The notes under the pieces were generated by a model. It was not told the origin of the DNA. It saw only the letters and a list, made by a program, of their open reading frames with translations, and did no database searches. A stretch of 64,000 bases of DNA, from contig NZ_CP114065.1 in NCBI RefSeq assembly GCF_027627575.1, positions 2,542,001 to 2,606,000 on the forward strand. Direction: 5' to 3'. This DNA is from Kribbella sp. CA-293567 (GTDB lineage: Bacteria > Actinomycetota > Actinomycetes > Propionibacteriales > Kribbellaceae). The translations under genes were made by a program, and so were the position numbers. Shown here piece after piece: positions 44,071 to 52,783 of the stretch (positions within the stretch are counted from its first letter, which is position 1; each line of letters starts with the position of its first letter).

Positions 44071-45032
44071 TGGCGTACGCCGGTACGCCCGGCCCCGGGG
44101 GCGCTGTCGACCCTCGGGACGCCGGGCCCCAGCCGTACCACCGGCTGCTGCGCAACGACGTGGCGCCGCGGGGCTTCCTGCTCCTCGGCGCCCTCACCGT
44201 CCTGGTCGGCTGGATGTTCGCCAGTGTGCTGATCCTGTCGGTCCAGCAGGCGATCCGGACCGATCCCAAGGGCACCGTCTCCTGGCTCGGACTGCTGGCG
44301 ACGAACCTGTCGCTGATCGTGCTGATCCCGTTGACGATGATCGTCGCGACTCTGCTGAACAAGCAGACGCCGGGACTGTTGTCGTCGGTGATCGGCAGGA
44401 TCCGCTGGCGGCCGTTGGTGATCTTCGGTGCGGCCGCGGTGGTGCTCGAGCTGGTGATGCTGGGCATCGTCCAGCTGGGCGGCGTCGACGTACTGAGCGA
44501 GGGGCCCGGTGGGCGGGCCGCCGATGCCGCCGGAGTGATCGCGGTGACGTTGCTGACGTCGAGCCTCCAGGCGGCGGGGGAGGAGTACTTCTTCCGCGGC
44601 TACCTGCTGCAGGCGGTCGGCGCGCTGGTGCGCAGCTCGCTGGTCGCCGTCCTGGTGACGACGGTGCTGTTCACGATGGCGCACGGCATCTGGCCGTGGG
44701 AGAGCCCTGCTCTGTTCCTGGACCGGTTCGCGTTCGGGCTGGTGGCCGGGATGCTCGTCATCCTGACCGGCGGGCTGGAAGCGTCGATCGCGGTGCACGC
44801 GGCCAACAACGTGATCACCTTCATCTACGCGGCGATGACGGACACCGTGGGGGACAGCCTGGGTGCCGCCGACGCGCCATGGTCGCTGGTGGCCCTCGAC
44901 GTGGTGAAGTTCGCGGCGTTCGGCGCGATCGCGTTGCTGCTGGCCCGTAAGCAAGGACTCGCGACCAGGTGCGAACTTCCGGTGGCGACCTCGCTGGTGG
45001 CCGGTCGCGGACCGGGCCGGAGACTGCTGTGA
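44070..45032 (+). CDS. CPBP family intramembrane metalloprotease
   Basis: 320 residues with about eight hydrophobic segments and the CPBP (Abi/CAAX) motifs EEYFFRG, FTMAHG and HAANN that bind the catalytic metal in the membrane. Such proteins process prenylated peptides or act in bacteriocin immunity; the bacterial substrate is unknown. The ATG overlaps the gltX stop by one base. Confidence 0.9.
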   Translation: MAYAGTPGPGGAVDPRDAGPQPYHRLLRNDVAPRGFLLLGALTVLVGWMFASVLILSVQQAIRTDPKGTVSWLGLLATNLSLIVLIPLTMIVATLLNKQTPGLLSSVIGRIRWRPLVIFGAAAVVLELVMLGIVQLGGVDVLSEGPGGRAADAAGVIAVTLLTSSLQAAGEEYFFRGYLLQAVGALVRSSLVAVLVTTVLFTMAHGIWPWESPALFLDRFAFGLVAGMLVILTGGLEASIAVHAANNVITFIYAAMTDTVGDSLGAADAPWSLVALDVVKFAAFGAIALLLARKQGLATRCELPVATSLVAGRGPGRRLL

Positions 45033-45148
45033 CGCGAGTGACAGCCCGGCGCGAGGACCTCGTTTTGGTTTCTGGCGCCATGCTGCGATAGGCTCAGCGG
45101 GCCAGGTTGTGAGGGCGGAAACGCACTGACAATCGCAGTAAAAAGCTT

Positions 45149-45220
45149 TGGGGTATGGGGTAATTGGCAGCCCGACTGGTTCTGGTCCAGTTAGTCTAGG
45201 TTCGAGTCCTAGTACCCCAG
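45149..45220 (+). tRNA. tRNA-Gln (anticodon CTG)
   Basis: The acceptor TGGGGTA (45149-45155) pairs with TACCCCA (45213-45219), with G as discriminator base. The anticodon arm is ACTGG-TTCTGGT-CCAGT, giving CTG, and the T-arm contains GGTTCGAGTCC. The CCA end is not encoded. Confidence 0.95.
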
Positions 45221-45301
45221 CGAGCGATTGGACCTCACCGGTGAAAATCGGTAAAGTTCAACCTCGTTGCCCGGTCCGCAAAGACCGGGGAACAGCACTC
45301 T

Positions 45302-45377
45302 GGCCCCGTTGTGTAGCGGCCTAGCACGCCGCCCTCTCAAGGCGGTAGCGCGGGTTCGAATCCCGTCGGGGCTACCA
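45302..45377 (+). tRNA. tRNA-Glu (anticodon CTC)
   Basis: The acceptor GGCCCCG (45302-45308) pairs with CGGGGCT (45367-45373). The anticodon arm is CCGCC-CTCTCAA-GGCGG, giving CTC, and the T-arm contains GGTTCGAATCC. The discriminator A is followed by an encoded CCA. It lies about 1.2 kb after gltX. Confidence 0.96.
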
Positions 45378-45381
45378 GAGA

Positions 45382-45420
45382 AAGCGCCTCTCACCATCAG
45401 GTGAGAGGCGCTTGTTGTTT
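45382..45420 (+). terminator. Terminator after the tRNA genes
   Basis: A perfect 14-bp stem (AAGCGCCTCTCACC at 45382-45395 with its complement at 45400-45413) has an ATCA loop and is followed by GTTGTTTG. Confidence 0.92.
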
Positions 45421-45545
45421 GCCTCGGCAGTGGGCTGAGTCGCACGTCACATCATGCCTTCGCGCAGTCGGCGGAGGCAGTGCTCGGCGGGAGCAACAAA
45501 AACAGCCCGTCGCGGTGTGCGGCGGGCTGTTCGTAGTACGGGGGA

Positions 45546-46265
45546 CTACTCGGAAGCTCGGCGAAGTGCTTCGGAGAGGCGTTCCGCGGCGGCCATCACG
45601 GCGGGGGCGTGCATCCGGCCGGGCTGGCGGGAGAGGCGCTCGATCGGGCCGGAGACCGAGACCGACGCGATCACCTTGCCCGAAGGGGAGCGGACCGGGG
45701 CCGAGACGGAGGCCACGCCTTGCTCGCGTTCGCCGACGGAGTGGGCCCAGCCGCGGCGGCGTACGCCGGCCAGGGCCGCGGCGTTGAAGGTGGCGTTGTG
45801 GAGTCCCCGGTGCATCCGCTCCGGGTCCTCCCAGGCCAGCAGGATCTGAGCGGCCGAGCCGGCGGCCATCGTCAGCTGGCTGCCGACCGGAACGGTGTCG
45901 CGCAGACCGGAAGGACGCTCGGCGGCGGCGACACAGACGCGGTACTCACCCTGGCGCCGGAACAACTGGGCCGATTCGCCGGTGATGTCGCGCAGTCGCG
46001 CCAGCACCGGGCCGGCGGTCGCCAGCAGCCGGTCCTCACCCGCGGCGGAGGCCAACTCGCTCAGGCGCGGCCCGAGCACGAACCGGCCCTGCATGTCGCG
46101 CCCCACCAGCCGGTGGTGCTCCAGCGCGACGGCGAGCCGATGGGCGGTCGGCCGCGCCAGCCCCGTAGCCGCCACGAGTCCGGCCAGGGTCGCCGGTCCG
46201 GACTCGAGTGCGGACAGAACGAGAGCTGCTTTGTCGAGAACGCCGACTCCGCTAGAGTTGTCCAT
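45546..46265 (-). CDS. ndgR: IclR family regulator of the NdgR/LtbR type
   Basis: 239 residues with an N-terminal winged helix (VLDKAALVLSALESGPATLA, ATGLARPTAHRLAVALEHH) and an IclR effector domain (SAQLFRRQGEYRVCVAAAER). In Streptomyces NdgR and Corynebacterium LtbR this gene is divergent from leuCD and controls leucine and other amino acid genes. The same arrangement here is the main basis for the name. The ATG at 46265 is used because the palindrome and promoter lie just upstream; the frame is open further. Confidence 0.87.
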   Translation of the reverse strand: MDNSSGVGVLDKAALVLSALESGPATLAGLVAATGLARPTAHRLAVALEHHRLVGRDMQGRFVLGPRLSELASAAGEDRLLATAGPVLARLRDITGESAQLFRRQGEYRVCVAAAERPSGLRDTVPVGSQLTMAAGSAAQILLAWEDPERMHRGLHNATFNAAALAGVRRRGWAHSVGEREQGVASVSAPVRSPSGKVIASVSVSGPIERLSRQPGRMHAPAVMAAAERLSEALRRASE

Positions 46266-46284
46266 GAGACGATATTGCCGTCTC
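46266..46284. promoter_or_regulatory. GAGACG-N7-CGTCTC palindrome between ndgR and leuC
   Basis: Perfect six-base arms (46266-46271, 46279-46284) directly abut the regulator's start codon in the divergent promoter region. It is a probable site for the NdgR-type regulator acting on leuCD and itself. Confidence 0.7.
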
Positions 46285-46374
46285 GAATCGTGGAACGCAA
46301 GTCGCTTCTGATGCCGAATCCGGCGCAGTGTGAGCGAAAGAACAGCACACCACAAACTTCGAGGGAGATGTGTG

Positions 46375-47805
46375 ATGGGTAGGACGTTGTCGGAAAAGGT
46401 CTGGGATGCGCATGTCGTGCGCCATGCCGACGGAGAGCCCGACCTCCTTTACATCGACCTCCACCTGGTGCACGAGGTGACCAGCCCGCAGGCCTTCGAC
46501 GGCCTCCGGCTGGCCGGCCGGCCGGTCCGCCGCCCGGACCTGACGATCGCGACCGAGGACCACAACGTCCCGACGCTGGACGTCGACAAGCCGATCGCCG
46601 ACCTGACCTCGCGGACCCAGGTCGACACGCTGCGCAAGAACGCGGCGGAGTTCGGGGTCCGGATCCACACCCTCGGCGACCCCGACCAGGGTGTCGTGCA
46701 CGTGATCGGGCCGCAGCTCGGCCTGACCCAGCCCGGGATGACGGTGGTCTGCGGTGACAGCCACACCTCCACCCACGGCGCCTTCGGGGCGATCGCCTTC
46801 GGTATCGGCACCAGCGAGGTCGAGCACGTGCTCGCCACCCAGACGCTGATGCAGGCCAAGCCGAAGACGATGGCGGTCACCGTCGACGGTGTGCTGCCCG
46901 ACGGTGTCTCGGCCAAGGACCTGGTGCTCGCGCTGATCACCCAGGTCGGTACCGGCGGCGGTCAGGGCTACATCGTCGAGTACCGCGGCGAAGCGATCCG
47001 GGCGCTCAGCATGGAAGCCCGGATGACGATCTGCAACATGTCGATCGAGTGGGGCGCCAAGGCCGGCATGATCGCGCCGGACGAGACCACCTACGCGTAC
47101 CTGAAGGACAAGCCGCACGCGCCGCAGGGCGTCGACTGGGAAGCCGCCGTCGAGTACTGGAACAGCCTGTCCACCGACGAGGACGCGAGCTTCGACCGCG
47201 AGATCGTCCTGCGCGCCGAGGACATCGCGCCGTTCGTCACCTGGGGTACCAACCCCGGTCAGGGCGCGCCGCTGTCGGCGAATGTGCCGTCGCCGGACGA
47301 CTTCGACGAGCCCAACGACAAGATCGCCGCCGAGCGCGCGCTGGAGTACATGGGCCTCACCGCCGGTACGCCGCTGCGCGAGGTGCGGGTCGACACCGTC
47401 TTCCTCGGCTCCTGCACGAACGGCCGGATCGAGGACCTGCGCGCCGCGGCCGGCGTACTGGCCGGGCGGAAGGTTGCCGACGGCACCCGGATGCTCGTCG
47501 TCCCGGGGTCGGGCCGGGTCCGGCTGCAGGCCGAGTCGGAGGGGCTGGACAAGATCTTCAAGGACGCCGGTGCCGAGTGGCGCGGCGCGGGCTGCTCGAT
47601 GTGCCTGGGGATGAACCCGGACCAGCTGGCTCCGGGGGAGCGCAGCGCGTCCACCTCGAACCGCAACTTCGAAGGCCGGCAGGGCAAGGGTGGCCGCACG
47701 CACCTGGTCTCGCCGCTGGTCGCCGCGGCCACGGCCGTCACCGGAACTCTCGCGGCCCCGGCGGATCTGCAGCCGCTGGAAGTCGCCGTACCCGAGAACG
47801 TCTGA
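46375..47805 (+). CDS. leuC: 3-isopropylmalate dehydratase large subunit
   Basis: 476 residues of the aconitase superfamily. The 4Fe-4S cysteines are in LGSCTNGRI and [10 protein letters not shown], with the [20 protein letters not shown] motif. With LeuD it isomerises 2-isopropylmalate and, in the citramalate route, citramalate. GAGGGAG lies seven bases before the ATG at 46375. leuD follows 13 bases after the stop. Confidence 0.96.
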   Translation: MGRTLSEKVWDAHVVRHADGEPDLLYIDLHLVHEVTSPQAFDGLRLAGRPVRRPDLTIATEDHNVPTLDVDKPIADLTSRTQVDTLRKNAAEFGVRIHTLGDPDQGVVHVIGPQLGLTQPGMTVVCGDSHTSTHGAFGAIAFGIGTSEVEHVLATQTLMQAKPKTMAVTVDGVLPDGVSAKDLVLALITQVGTGGGQGYIVEYRGEAIRALSMEARMTICNMSIEWGAKAGMIAPDETTYAYLKDKPHAPQGVDWEAAVEYWNSLSTDEDASFDREIVLRAEDIAPFVTWGTNPGQGAPLSANVPSPDDFDEPNDKIAAERALEYMGLTAGTPLREVRVDTVFLGSCTNGRIEDLRAAAGVLAGRKVADGTRMLVVPGSGRVRLQAESEGLDKIFKDAGAEWRGAGCSMCLGMNPDQLAPGERSASTSNRNFEGRQGKGGRTHLVSPLVAAATAVTGTLAAPADLQPLEVAVPENV

Positions 47806-47818
47806 GGACAAAGGAATC

Positions 47819-48418
47819 ATGGAAGCCTTCACCCAGCACATCGGCACCGCGGCTCCGCTGCGCCGCAGCAACGTCGACACCGATCAGATCATCCCCGCCG
47901 TCTACCTGAAGCGGGTCACCCGCACGGGTTTCGAGGACGGGCTGTTCGCTGCCTGGCGCAACGATCCCGCCTTCGTCCTCAACCAGCCCCAGTACGAAGG
48001 TGTCTCGGTGCTGGTCGCCGGACCGGACTTCGGCACCGGGTCGTCGCGTGAGCACGCGGTCTGGGCCCTGATGGACTACGGGTTCCGCGTCGTCGTCGCG
48101 TCCCGCTTCGGCGACATCTTCCGCGGCAACTCCGGCAAGGCGGGGCTGCTCGCCGCGCTGGTCGAGCAGGACGTCGTCGACCAGCTCTGGACCGCGATCG
48201 AGAAGGACCCGGGCACCAAGGTCACGGTCGATCTGGAGCACAAGACACTCTCGGCCGGTGACGTGTCCGCGCCGTTCGAGATCGACGACTACACCCGCTA
48301 CCGGTTGCTGAACGGGCTCGACGACGTCGGCATCACCTTGTCCCACGAGGCCGACATCACGGCGTACGAGGCGTCCCGGCCGGCCTTCAAGCCGGCCACC
48401 CTGCCGGCCAAGGCGTAA
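47819..48418 (+). CDS. leuD: 3-isopropylmalate dehydratase small subunit
   Basis: 199 residues with the LeuD signature ([34 protein letters not shown]) that completes the LeuCD active site. It lies directly after leuC with its own AAAGGA site. Transcription probably ends at the inverted repeat after its stop. Confidence 0.96.
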   Translation: MEAFTQHIGTAAPLRRSNVDTDQIIPAVYLKRVTRTGFEDGLFAAWRNDPAFVLNQPQYEGVSVLVAGPDFGTGSSREHAVWALMDYGFRVVVASRFGDIFRGNSGKAGLLAALVEQDVVDQLWTAIEKDPGTKVTVDLEHKTLSAGDVSAPFEIDDYTRYRLLNGLDDVGITLSHEADITAYEASRPAFKPATLPAKA

Positions 48419-48428
48419 CGCAAGCCAC

Positions 48429-48450
48429 CACCGCGGCGATAACCGCGGTG
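48429..48450 (+). terminator. Hairpin after leuD
   Basis: CACCGCGG (48429-48436) pairs with CCGCGGTG (48443-48450) with a six-base CGATAA loop, then TTATCC. It begins 11 bases after the leuD stop. Confidence 0.6.
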
Positions 48451-48451
48451 T

Positions 48452-48676
48452 TATCCTCATGAAGTTGTCAGCACAAGGCTTACGAGATCCTGGAGGTGGG
48501 GCGCCCATGAGCAGCGAACCCTCCAGACATACGGATCTCGTTCGGCCTTGAGGCGCTGAATCCTTTCGATCCAGGTCGGTTCACCCGGTGCGGTTCTCCG
48601 CGCCGGGTGAGCTGCGGCGCGGGGCCGGGCGATGTGTCGTCCGTCGATCCCGCACCTCGCACCTGGAGGACCAGCC
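48452..48676 (+). promoter_or_regulatory. Structured leader of the CorA-type gene with nested stems and a small ORF
   Basis: A TATCCT box (48452-48457) is followed by two nested perfect stems: ACGAGATCC/GGATCTCGT (48482-48490, 48533-48541) outside CTGGAGG/CCTCCAG (48490-48496, 48520-48526). The inner 5' arm holds GGAGG, placed 10 bases before an ATG at 48507 that opens a 14-residue ORF (MSSEPSRHTDLVRP). A third hairpin (TCACCCGG/CCGGGTGA, 48581-48610) lies before corA. It matches no riboswitch I know (not an M-box). A cis-regulatory RNA is likely; magnesium sensing is a guess from the downstream gene. Confidence 0.6.
48507..48551 (+). CDS. Putative leader peptide upstream of corA
   Basis: A 14-codon ORF (MSSEPSRHTDLVRP) whose ribosome site GGAGG lies in a stem of the leader. 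An in-frame ATG at 48459 could give a longer 30-residue version. Translation of this ORF would open the inner stem. No homologue is known to me. Confidence 0.4.
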   Translation: MSSEPSRHTDLVRP

Positions 48677-49843
48677 ATGTCCGACCTTCGCCTGCGCACT
48701 TTGCGTGCGTTCAGCCGCACCCCTTCCCTTCGCGCCGCCGCCCGCCGGTACGCCGGTGCTGTCGCGGATCCCACGCCCACTGAGCAGAAGCCCGCGCTCG
48801 CGGCGAACGCCAAGCCCAAGGGCCACAGCGTCGTCGACAGCGCCATCTACTGCGACGGTGCACGGGTCGCCTCGCCGGAGTCGCTGGCCGACACCTACCA
48901 GGTGTTGCACGAGTCGCCGAAAAGCCTGGCCTGGATCGGCCTGTACCGGCCCGACCGCCGTGAACTGGCCTCGCTGGCGCAGGAGTTCGACCTGCACGAG
49001 CTGGCGATCGAGGACGCCATCCAGGCCCATCAGCGGCCGAAGCTCGAGCGGTACGGCGACACGTTGTTCGTGGTCCTGAAGGCGGCTCGCTACCGGGACG
49101 CGACCGAGGAGGTCGAGTTCGGCGAGGTGCACCTGTTCGTCGGCCCGGACTTCGTGGTGACGGTCCGGCATGCCGAAGCGCCGAACCTGGCCGCGGTCCG
49201 GCGCCGGGTCGAACGCGATCCCGAGTTGCTGCGGCGCGGTACCGAGGCCGTTCTCTACGCCATCATGGACAAGGTCGTCGACGGCTACGCCCCCGTGGTC
49301 GCCGGGCTGGAGAACGACATCGACGAGATCGAGACCGAAGTGTTCCGCGGCGATCCGAAGGTGTCGCGGCGGATCTACGAGTTGTCCCGTGAGGTGATCG
49401 AGTTCCAGCGCGCGACCCGGCCGCTGGTCGGAATGCTGGACTCGTTGCGGGCGGGCTTCGACAAGTACGGCGTGGACGAGGAACTGCAGCGTTCGTTGCG
49501 CGACGTCGCCGACCACGTCACCCAGGTGGTCGAGCGGGTGGACGCCTTTCGCGAACTGCTGCGCGACATCCTGACGGTGAACGCCACCCTGGTGGCCCAG
49601 CAGCAGAACGAGGAGATGAAGAGCCTCACCGTCGCCAGCAACCACCAGAACGAAGAGGTGAAGCGGATCTCCGCATGGGCGGCGATCCTGTTCGCGCCCA
49701 CGCTGATCGGCACCGTCTACGGGATGAACTTCGACTCGATGCCGGAGTTGCACTGGCAGTACGGGTATCCCTTCGCGGTCGGCCTGATGGCGATGGTCTG
49801 TGGTGGTCTGCACCTGATCTTCAAGCGCCGCGGGTGGCTCTGA
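48677..49843 (+). CDS. corA: CorA family magnesium/cobalt transport protein
   Basis: 388 residues: a large cytoplasmic N-terminal domain, a long helix (about residues 220-300), and two C-terminal membrane segments separated by the CorA signature YGMNFDSMPEL. This forms a pentameric channel for Mg2+ (or Co2+/Ni2+/Zn2+). The first ~50 residues are a basic extension not seen in all members. GGAGGA lies eight bases before the ATG, which decided the start. The structured leader upstream probably controls expression. Confidence 0.92.
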   Translation: MSDLRLRTLRAFSRTPSLRAAARRYAGAVADPTPTEQKPALAANAKPKGHSVVDSAIYCDGARVASPESLADTYQVLHESPKSLAWIGLYRPDRRELASLAQEFDLHELAIEDAIQAHQRPKLERYGDTLFVVLKAARYRDATEEVEFGEVHLFVGPDFVVTVRHAEAPNLAAVRRRVERDPELLRRGTEAVLYAIMDKVVDGYAPVVAGLENDIDEIETEVFRGDPKVSRRIYELSREVIEFQRATRPLVGMLDSLRAGFDKYGVDEELQRSLRDVADHVTQVVERVDAFRELLRDILTVNATLVAQQQNEEMKSLTVASNHQNEEVKRISAWAAILFAPTLIGTVYGMNFDSMPELHWQYGYPFAVGLMAMVCGGLHLIFKRRGWL

Positions 49844-49901
49844 GTCCGTTTGCCCGTCGGGCACTGGTCTTCTCGAACCAACGACGAAGGAGGCGGACGA
49901 G

Positions 49902-50087
49902 ATGTGGTTGTTCCTGCGGCGACGGCTGATCATGTGGGTGGTGCTGGCGGTCGCGGTGCCCTTGCTGGATTGGCTGCTGGGCAAGGTCAGTGCGGAACTG
50001 AAGGCGCGCAAGGGTGAGAACACGGTGACCAAGGGCCTGGATTCGGCCCGGTCGGCGGCTCGGAGCCTGCGCGGAAAGCGGCACTGA
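49902..50087 (+). CDS. Small single-span membrane protein
   Basis: 61 residues: an N-terminal membrane segment (IMWVVLAVAVPLLDWLLG) and a basic tail rich in Lys/Arg/Ser. AAGGAGG lies nine bases before the ATG. It follows corA by 58 bases and may be co-transcribed. The function is unknown. Confidence 0.75.
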   Translation: MWLFLRRRLIMWVVLAVAVPLLDWLLGKVSAELKARKGENTVTKGLDSARSAARSLRGKRH

Positions 50088-50322
50088 AAGCTCCTCCGGC
50101 GGGGTGATCGGGGTTGTGGCCGAGGTCACGGTTGGTCGCCGGTTCGTTGCTCTGAAGGGATTCAGGAACCGCTTCAGAGGCCGATCCGAGCGAAATTTGC
50201 CCCAAATCGCCTGAAACAAGGGCGAATTGCCGCGTTGGTGTTTGTGAACACGCCGATGAGTCCATAACGTTCACCGAAGATCGAGCGCTGTGCTCGACGC
50301 AGGAGTTCACGGAGGGAAGACA
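50088..50322. other. Intergenic region upstream of hup
   Basis: A less GC-rich stretch with AAATTTGCCCC and TGTGAACACG segments that probably holds the hup promoter. No gene is seen. Confidence 0.4.
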
Positions 50323-50916
50323 GTGAACAAGAGCCAGTTGGTCGAAGCGCTCGCAGTGCACTTCGACGGAAATCGCCGTTCGGCCCAGCACGCCCTGGAG
50401 TCGGTGATCGACACCGTCCAGCGCGAGCTGACCAAGAAGGGCGGCAAGGTCGCCATCACCGGGTTCGGTGCCTTCGAGGCCATCGAGCGCGGTGCCCGCA
50501 TGGTCCGCAACCCGCGGACCGGCGAGACCAAGCGCGCCAAGAAGACCGTGGTGCCGAAGTTCCGCGCGGGTGCGGAGCTGAAGGCCGTTGTCTCCGGTGC
50601 CAAGAAGCTGCCGAAGCTGGTTGCGCCGAAGCCGGCCGCCGCCACCAAGGCAGCCGCTCCGGCCAAGAAGGCCGCGCCGGCCAAGGCCGCCGCGACCAAG
50701 ACCGCCGCCAAGAAGGCTCCGGCCAAGGCCGCCGCCACCAAGACGGTCGCGAAGAAGGCGCCGGCCAAGAAGGCTCCGGCCAAGGCCGCCGCCACCAAGA
50801 CCGTTGCCAAGAAGGCTCCGGCCAAGAAGGCTCCGGTCAAGACCGTTGCCAAGAAGGCGCCGGCCAAGAAGGCCCCCGCCAAGAAGGCGCCGGCCAAGAA
50901 GGCCGCTGCTCGCTGA
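50323..50916 (+). CDS. hup: HU family DNA-binding protein with lysine/alanine-rich tail
   Basis: 197 residues. Residues 1-90 are an HU fold (MNKSQLVEALAVHFDGNR, GFGAFEAIERGARMVRNPRT). The rest is a histone H1-like tail of repeated KKAPAK and KAAATKTVAK units. This is the HupB/HupS architecture of actinobacteria that compacts DNA. The GTG start is nine bases after GGAGGG. The internal repeats are near-identical at DNA level (50680-50910), so the tail length may vary between strains. Confidence 0.95.
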   Translation: MNKSQLVEALAVHFDGNRRSAQHALESVIDTVQRELTKKGGKVAITGFGAFEAIERGARMVRNPRTGETKRAKKTVVPKFRAGAELKAVVSGAKKLPKLVAPKPAAATKAAAPAKKAAPAKAAATKTAAKKAPAKAAATKTVAKKAPAKKAPAKAAATKTVAKKAPAKKAPVKTVAKKAPAKKAPAKKAPAKKAAAR

Positions 50917-50947
50917 TCTCAGCGCTCGGCACCACCGCGGTACTCGC

Positions 50948-50985
50948 GAAGGCCGGTCTCCCCACACCAGGGGCGACCGGCCTTC
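50948..50985 (+). terminator. Terminator after hup
   Basis: GAAGGCCGGTC pairs with GACCGGCCTTC, and an inner CCCC/GGGG pair extends the stem. It lies 31 bases after the hup stop, with no T-tract. Confidence 0.75.
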
Positions 50986-51060
50986 GCCGTTGCTCAGGGC
51001 AAAGTGATCCTCAGAACGCAGCGATGTTCAGGGCTCGGTGATGTCCAGGACTCGGTGATT

Positions 51061-51267
51061 TCAGGGCAGAGTGATGAAGTGGACCTCGGAGATCGTCAGG
51101 CTTGCGCCGGAGCCGGTGGTGACGAGGCGGACGCGCTGGCCGAGGCGGAGCAGACGCACCGGCGTACGGGTGAGGGCTTCGGCGTCGAAGGGCAACTCGA
51201 TGCCGGTGTCGGTCAACACTGCGCCAGAGGCTGTCTCAGCGTCGTAGCGGCTGACTGTTGCTTGCAT
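51061..51267 (-). CDS. Small OB-fold-like protein (cold-shock-like)
   Basis: 68 residues, MQATVSRYDAETASGAVLTD then GIELPFD and LLRLGQRVRL, with the alternating strand pattern of cold-shock/OB proteins but without clear RNP1/RNP2 motifs. It starts 21 bases after the cofC stop and is probably in the same transcript. The family call is tentative; the gene itself looks real from its codon use and position. Confidence 0.6.
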   Translation of the reverse strand: MQATVSRYDAETASGAVLTDTGIELPFDAEALTRTPVRLLRLGQRVRLVTTGSGASLTISEVHFITLP

Positions 51268-51288
51268 GGCCTCAACGGTAGCGGCCTT

Positions 51289-51960
51289 TCAGCAGGCGAG
51301 TCCTTCAGAGCCTGTTGCTGCTCCCATGACCAGTGACATCACGTCTGCGGTTCGTTGACCGACGCCCAGCTGTACTGCGTGGGCCAGGTCGGCCGCCGTG
51401 TCCACGTCGCGCCGCAGCGACTCAATGGTCGCCAACTCGATCGCTACTGCGCCGGACGCCTGGTGGGCCAGTGCGGAGCCCACACCGAAGCGGGGATCCA
51501 GCGCAACGCCAGCGGCTGCGGCAAGCATCGTCGTACCGGTCCCTGGCTCGTCGATGACGAAGCTGCGGTCTGCTGTGCAGGCGGCCAGTGCAGCGGTGAG
51601 CTCTGCGGGCCTGAGAGCCGGTAGGTCGGCCGAGAGCGCCACTACTCCAGCCCCTGGGTATTCGGCCGCTGCGAAGGCCGCACCGTGCTCCAGAGCGCCG
51701 TTGAGCCCCGCACCCGGTAGGTCGGCTACAACGCGGGCGCCGATCGCTGTGACGTCTGCTGCGACCACTGGATCGTCCGTAACGACCAGGACCGCGCGGA
51801 CCAGCGGGGACTCGAGTGCGGCGGCAGTAGTGTCGACCGCGAAGGCACGAGCGAGCTCCGGACGGTGCTGCGGGTACGCGGAAGCGAGTCGGCTCTTCGC
51901 GATCGCCGTACGCTTCACCGGGATCACCAGAGTCCAGGGAGCGACCTGTAGGTCTGCCAT
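51289..51960 (-). CDS. cofC: 2-phospho-L-lactate (phosphoenolpyruvate) guanylyltransferase
   Basis: 223 residues of the CofC/FbiD family: VIPVKRTAIAKSRLA at the N-terminus, AVLVVTDDP, and VALSADLPALRPAEL with metal-binding Asp residues. It activates phosphoenolpyruvate or phospholactate with GTP for coenzyme F420 synthesis. The ATG at 51960 was preferred to the in-frame start at 51978 by alignment with the usual family start. It is divergent from plsC. Confidence 0.9.
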   Translation of the reverse strand: MADLQVAPWTLVIPVKRTAIAKSRLASAYPQHRPELARAFAVDTTAAALESPLVRAVLVVTDDPVVAADVTAIGARVVADLPGAGLNGALEHGAAFAAAEYPGAGVVALSADLPALRPAELTAALAACTADRSFVIDEPGTGTTMLAAAAGVALDPRFGVGSALAHQASGAVAIELATIESLRRDVDTAADLAHAVQLGVGQRTADVMSLVMGAATGSEGLAC

Positions 51961-52012
51961 CAGGCAGGATTCTCCCATGAGCTACGGCAACAACAGCCAC
52001 CAGGAGGCAGTA

Positions 52013-52783
52013 GTGAACGGCCAGCGCACCACGGAAGGACCCCGGCCACGGCGGGGGTTCTGGTTCGGGCTGGTGGTGGCGATCGTCAAACCGTTCATGC
52101 TCACCTGGACCAAGCGGGATTTCCGCGGCCGGGAGAACGTGCCGCGGACCGGTGGGATGGTGTTCGTGACCAACCACATCTCGCACTTCGACCCGTTCGT
52201 GGTCGGAATGTACATCTGGGAGTGCCGGCGGATCCCGCGGCTGCTCGGCAAGGCGTCGCTGTTCAAGCTGCCGATCGCGGGCCGGATCATCACCAGCGCG
52301 GGACAGATTCCGGTGTATCGCGATTCGGCCGAGGCCGCGGACGCGTTCCGGGCGGCGGTGGCGGCGGTGGAGAAGGGCGAGTGTGTCGGGGTCTATCCCG
52401 AAGGCACCATCACTCGCGAGCCCGAGCTGTGGCCGATGACCGGCAAGACCGGTGCCGCGCGAATCGCGCTGATGACAGGCTGCCCGGTGATCCCGATCGC
52501 GAACTGGGGCGCGCAGGAGGTGTTCGCGTCGTACGGTTCGCTGCGGGTCCGGCTGCTGCCGCGCAAGACGATGCGGGTGATCGCTGGTGAGCCGGTCGAT
52601 CTGAGCGCGTACCGGGGCCGGCCGATCACGAACGAGCTGTTGCACGAGGCAACCGAGGCGATCATGCAGCGGGTGGCCGAGGAGCTTGGTGGACTGCGGG
52701 GGGAGACTCCGCCCAAGGAGCTCTTCGATCCGCGTCAGCACAGGGCCGCGCAGGAACACAGTGAGGATGAGGAGACGCGATGA
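52013..52783 (+). CDS. plsC: 1-acyl-sn-glycerol-3-phosphate acyltransferase
   Basis: 256 residues of the PlsC family with [11 protein letters not shown] (the H-x4-D motif), [10 protein letters not shown] and VIPIANWG. It transfers an acyl chain to lysophosphatidate in phospholipid synthesis, at the membrane through an N-terminal hydrophobic helix. I chose the GTG at 52013 because GGAGG lies five bases upstream; an in-frame ATG at 51977 lacks this. The stop overlaps gpsA by four bases. Confidence 0.92.
   Translation: MNGQRTTEGPRPRRGFWFGLVVAIVKPFMLTWTKRDFRGRENVPRTGGMVFVTNHISHFDPFVVGMYIWECRRIPRLLGKASLFKLPIAGRIITSAGQIPVYRDSAEAADAFRAAVAAVEKGECVGVYPEGTITREPELWPMTGKTGAARIALMTGCPVIPIANWGAQEVFASYGSLRVRLLPRKTMRVIAGEPVDLSAYRGRPITNELLHEATEAIMQRVAEELGGLRGETPPKELFDPRQHRAAQEHSEDEETR

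Noticed and set aside
48482..48541. M-box (ykoK) riboswitch before corA
   Set aside because: The conserved M-box sequences are not present; only the gene context suggests magnesium.
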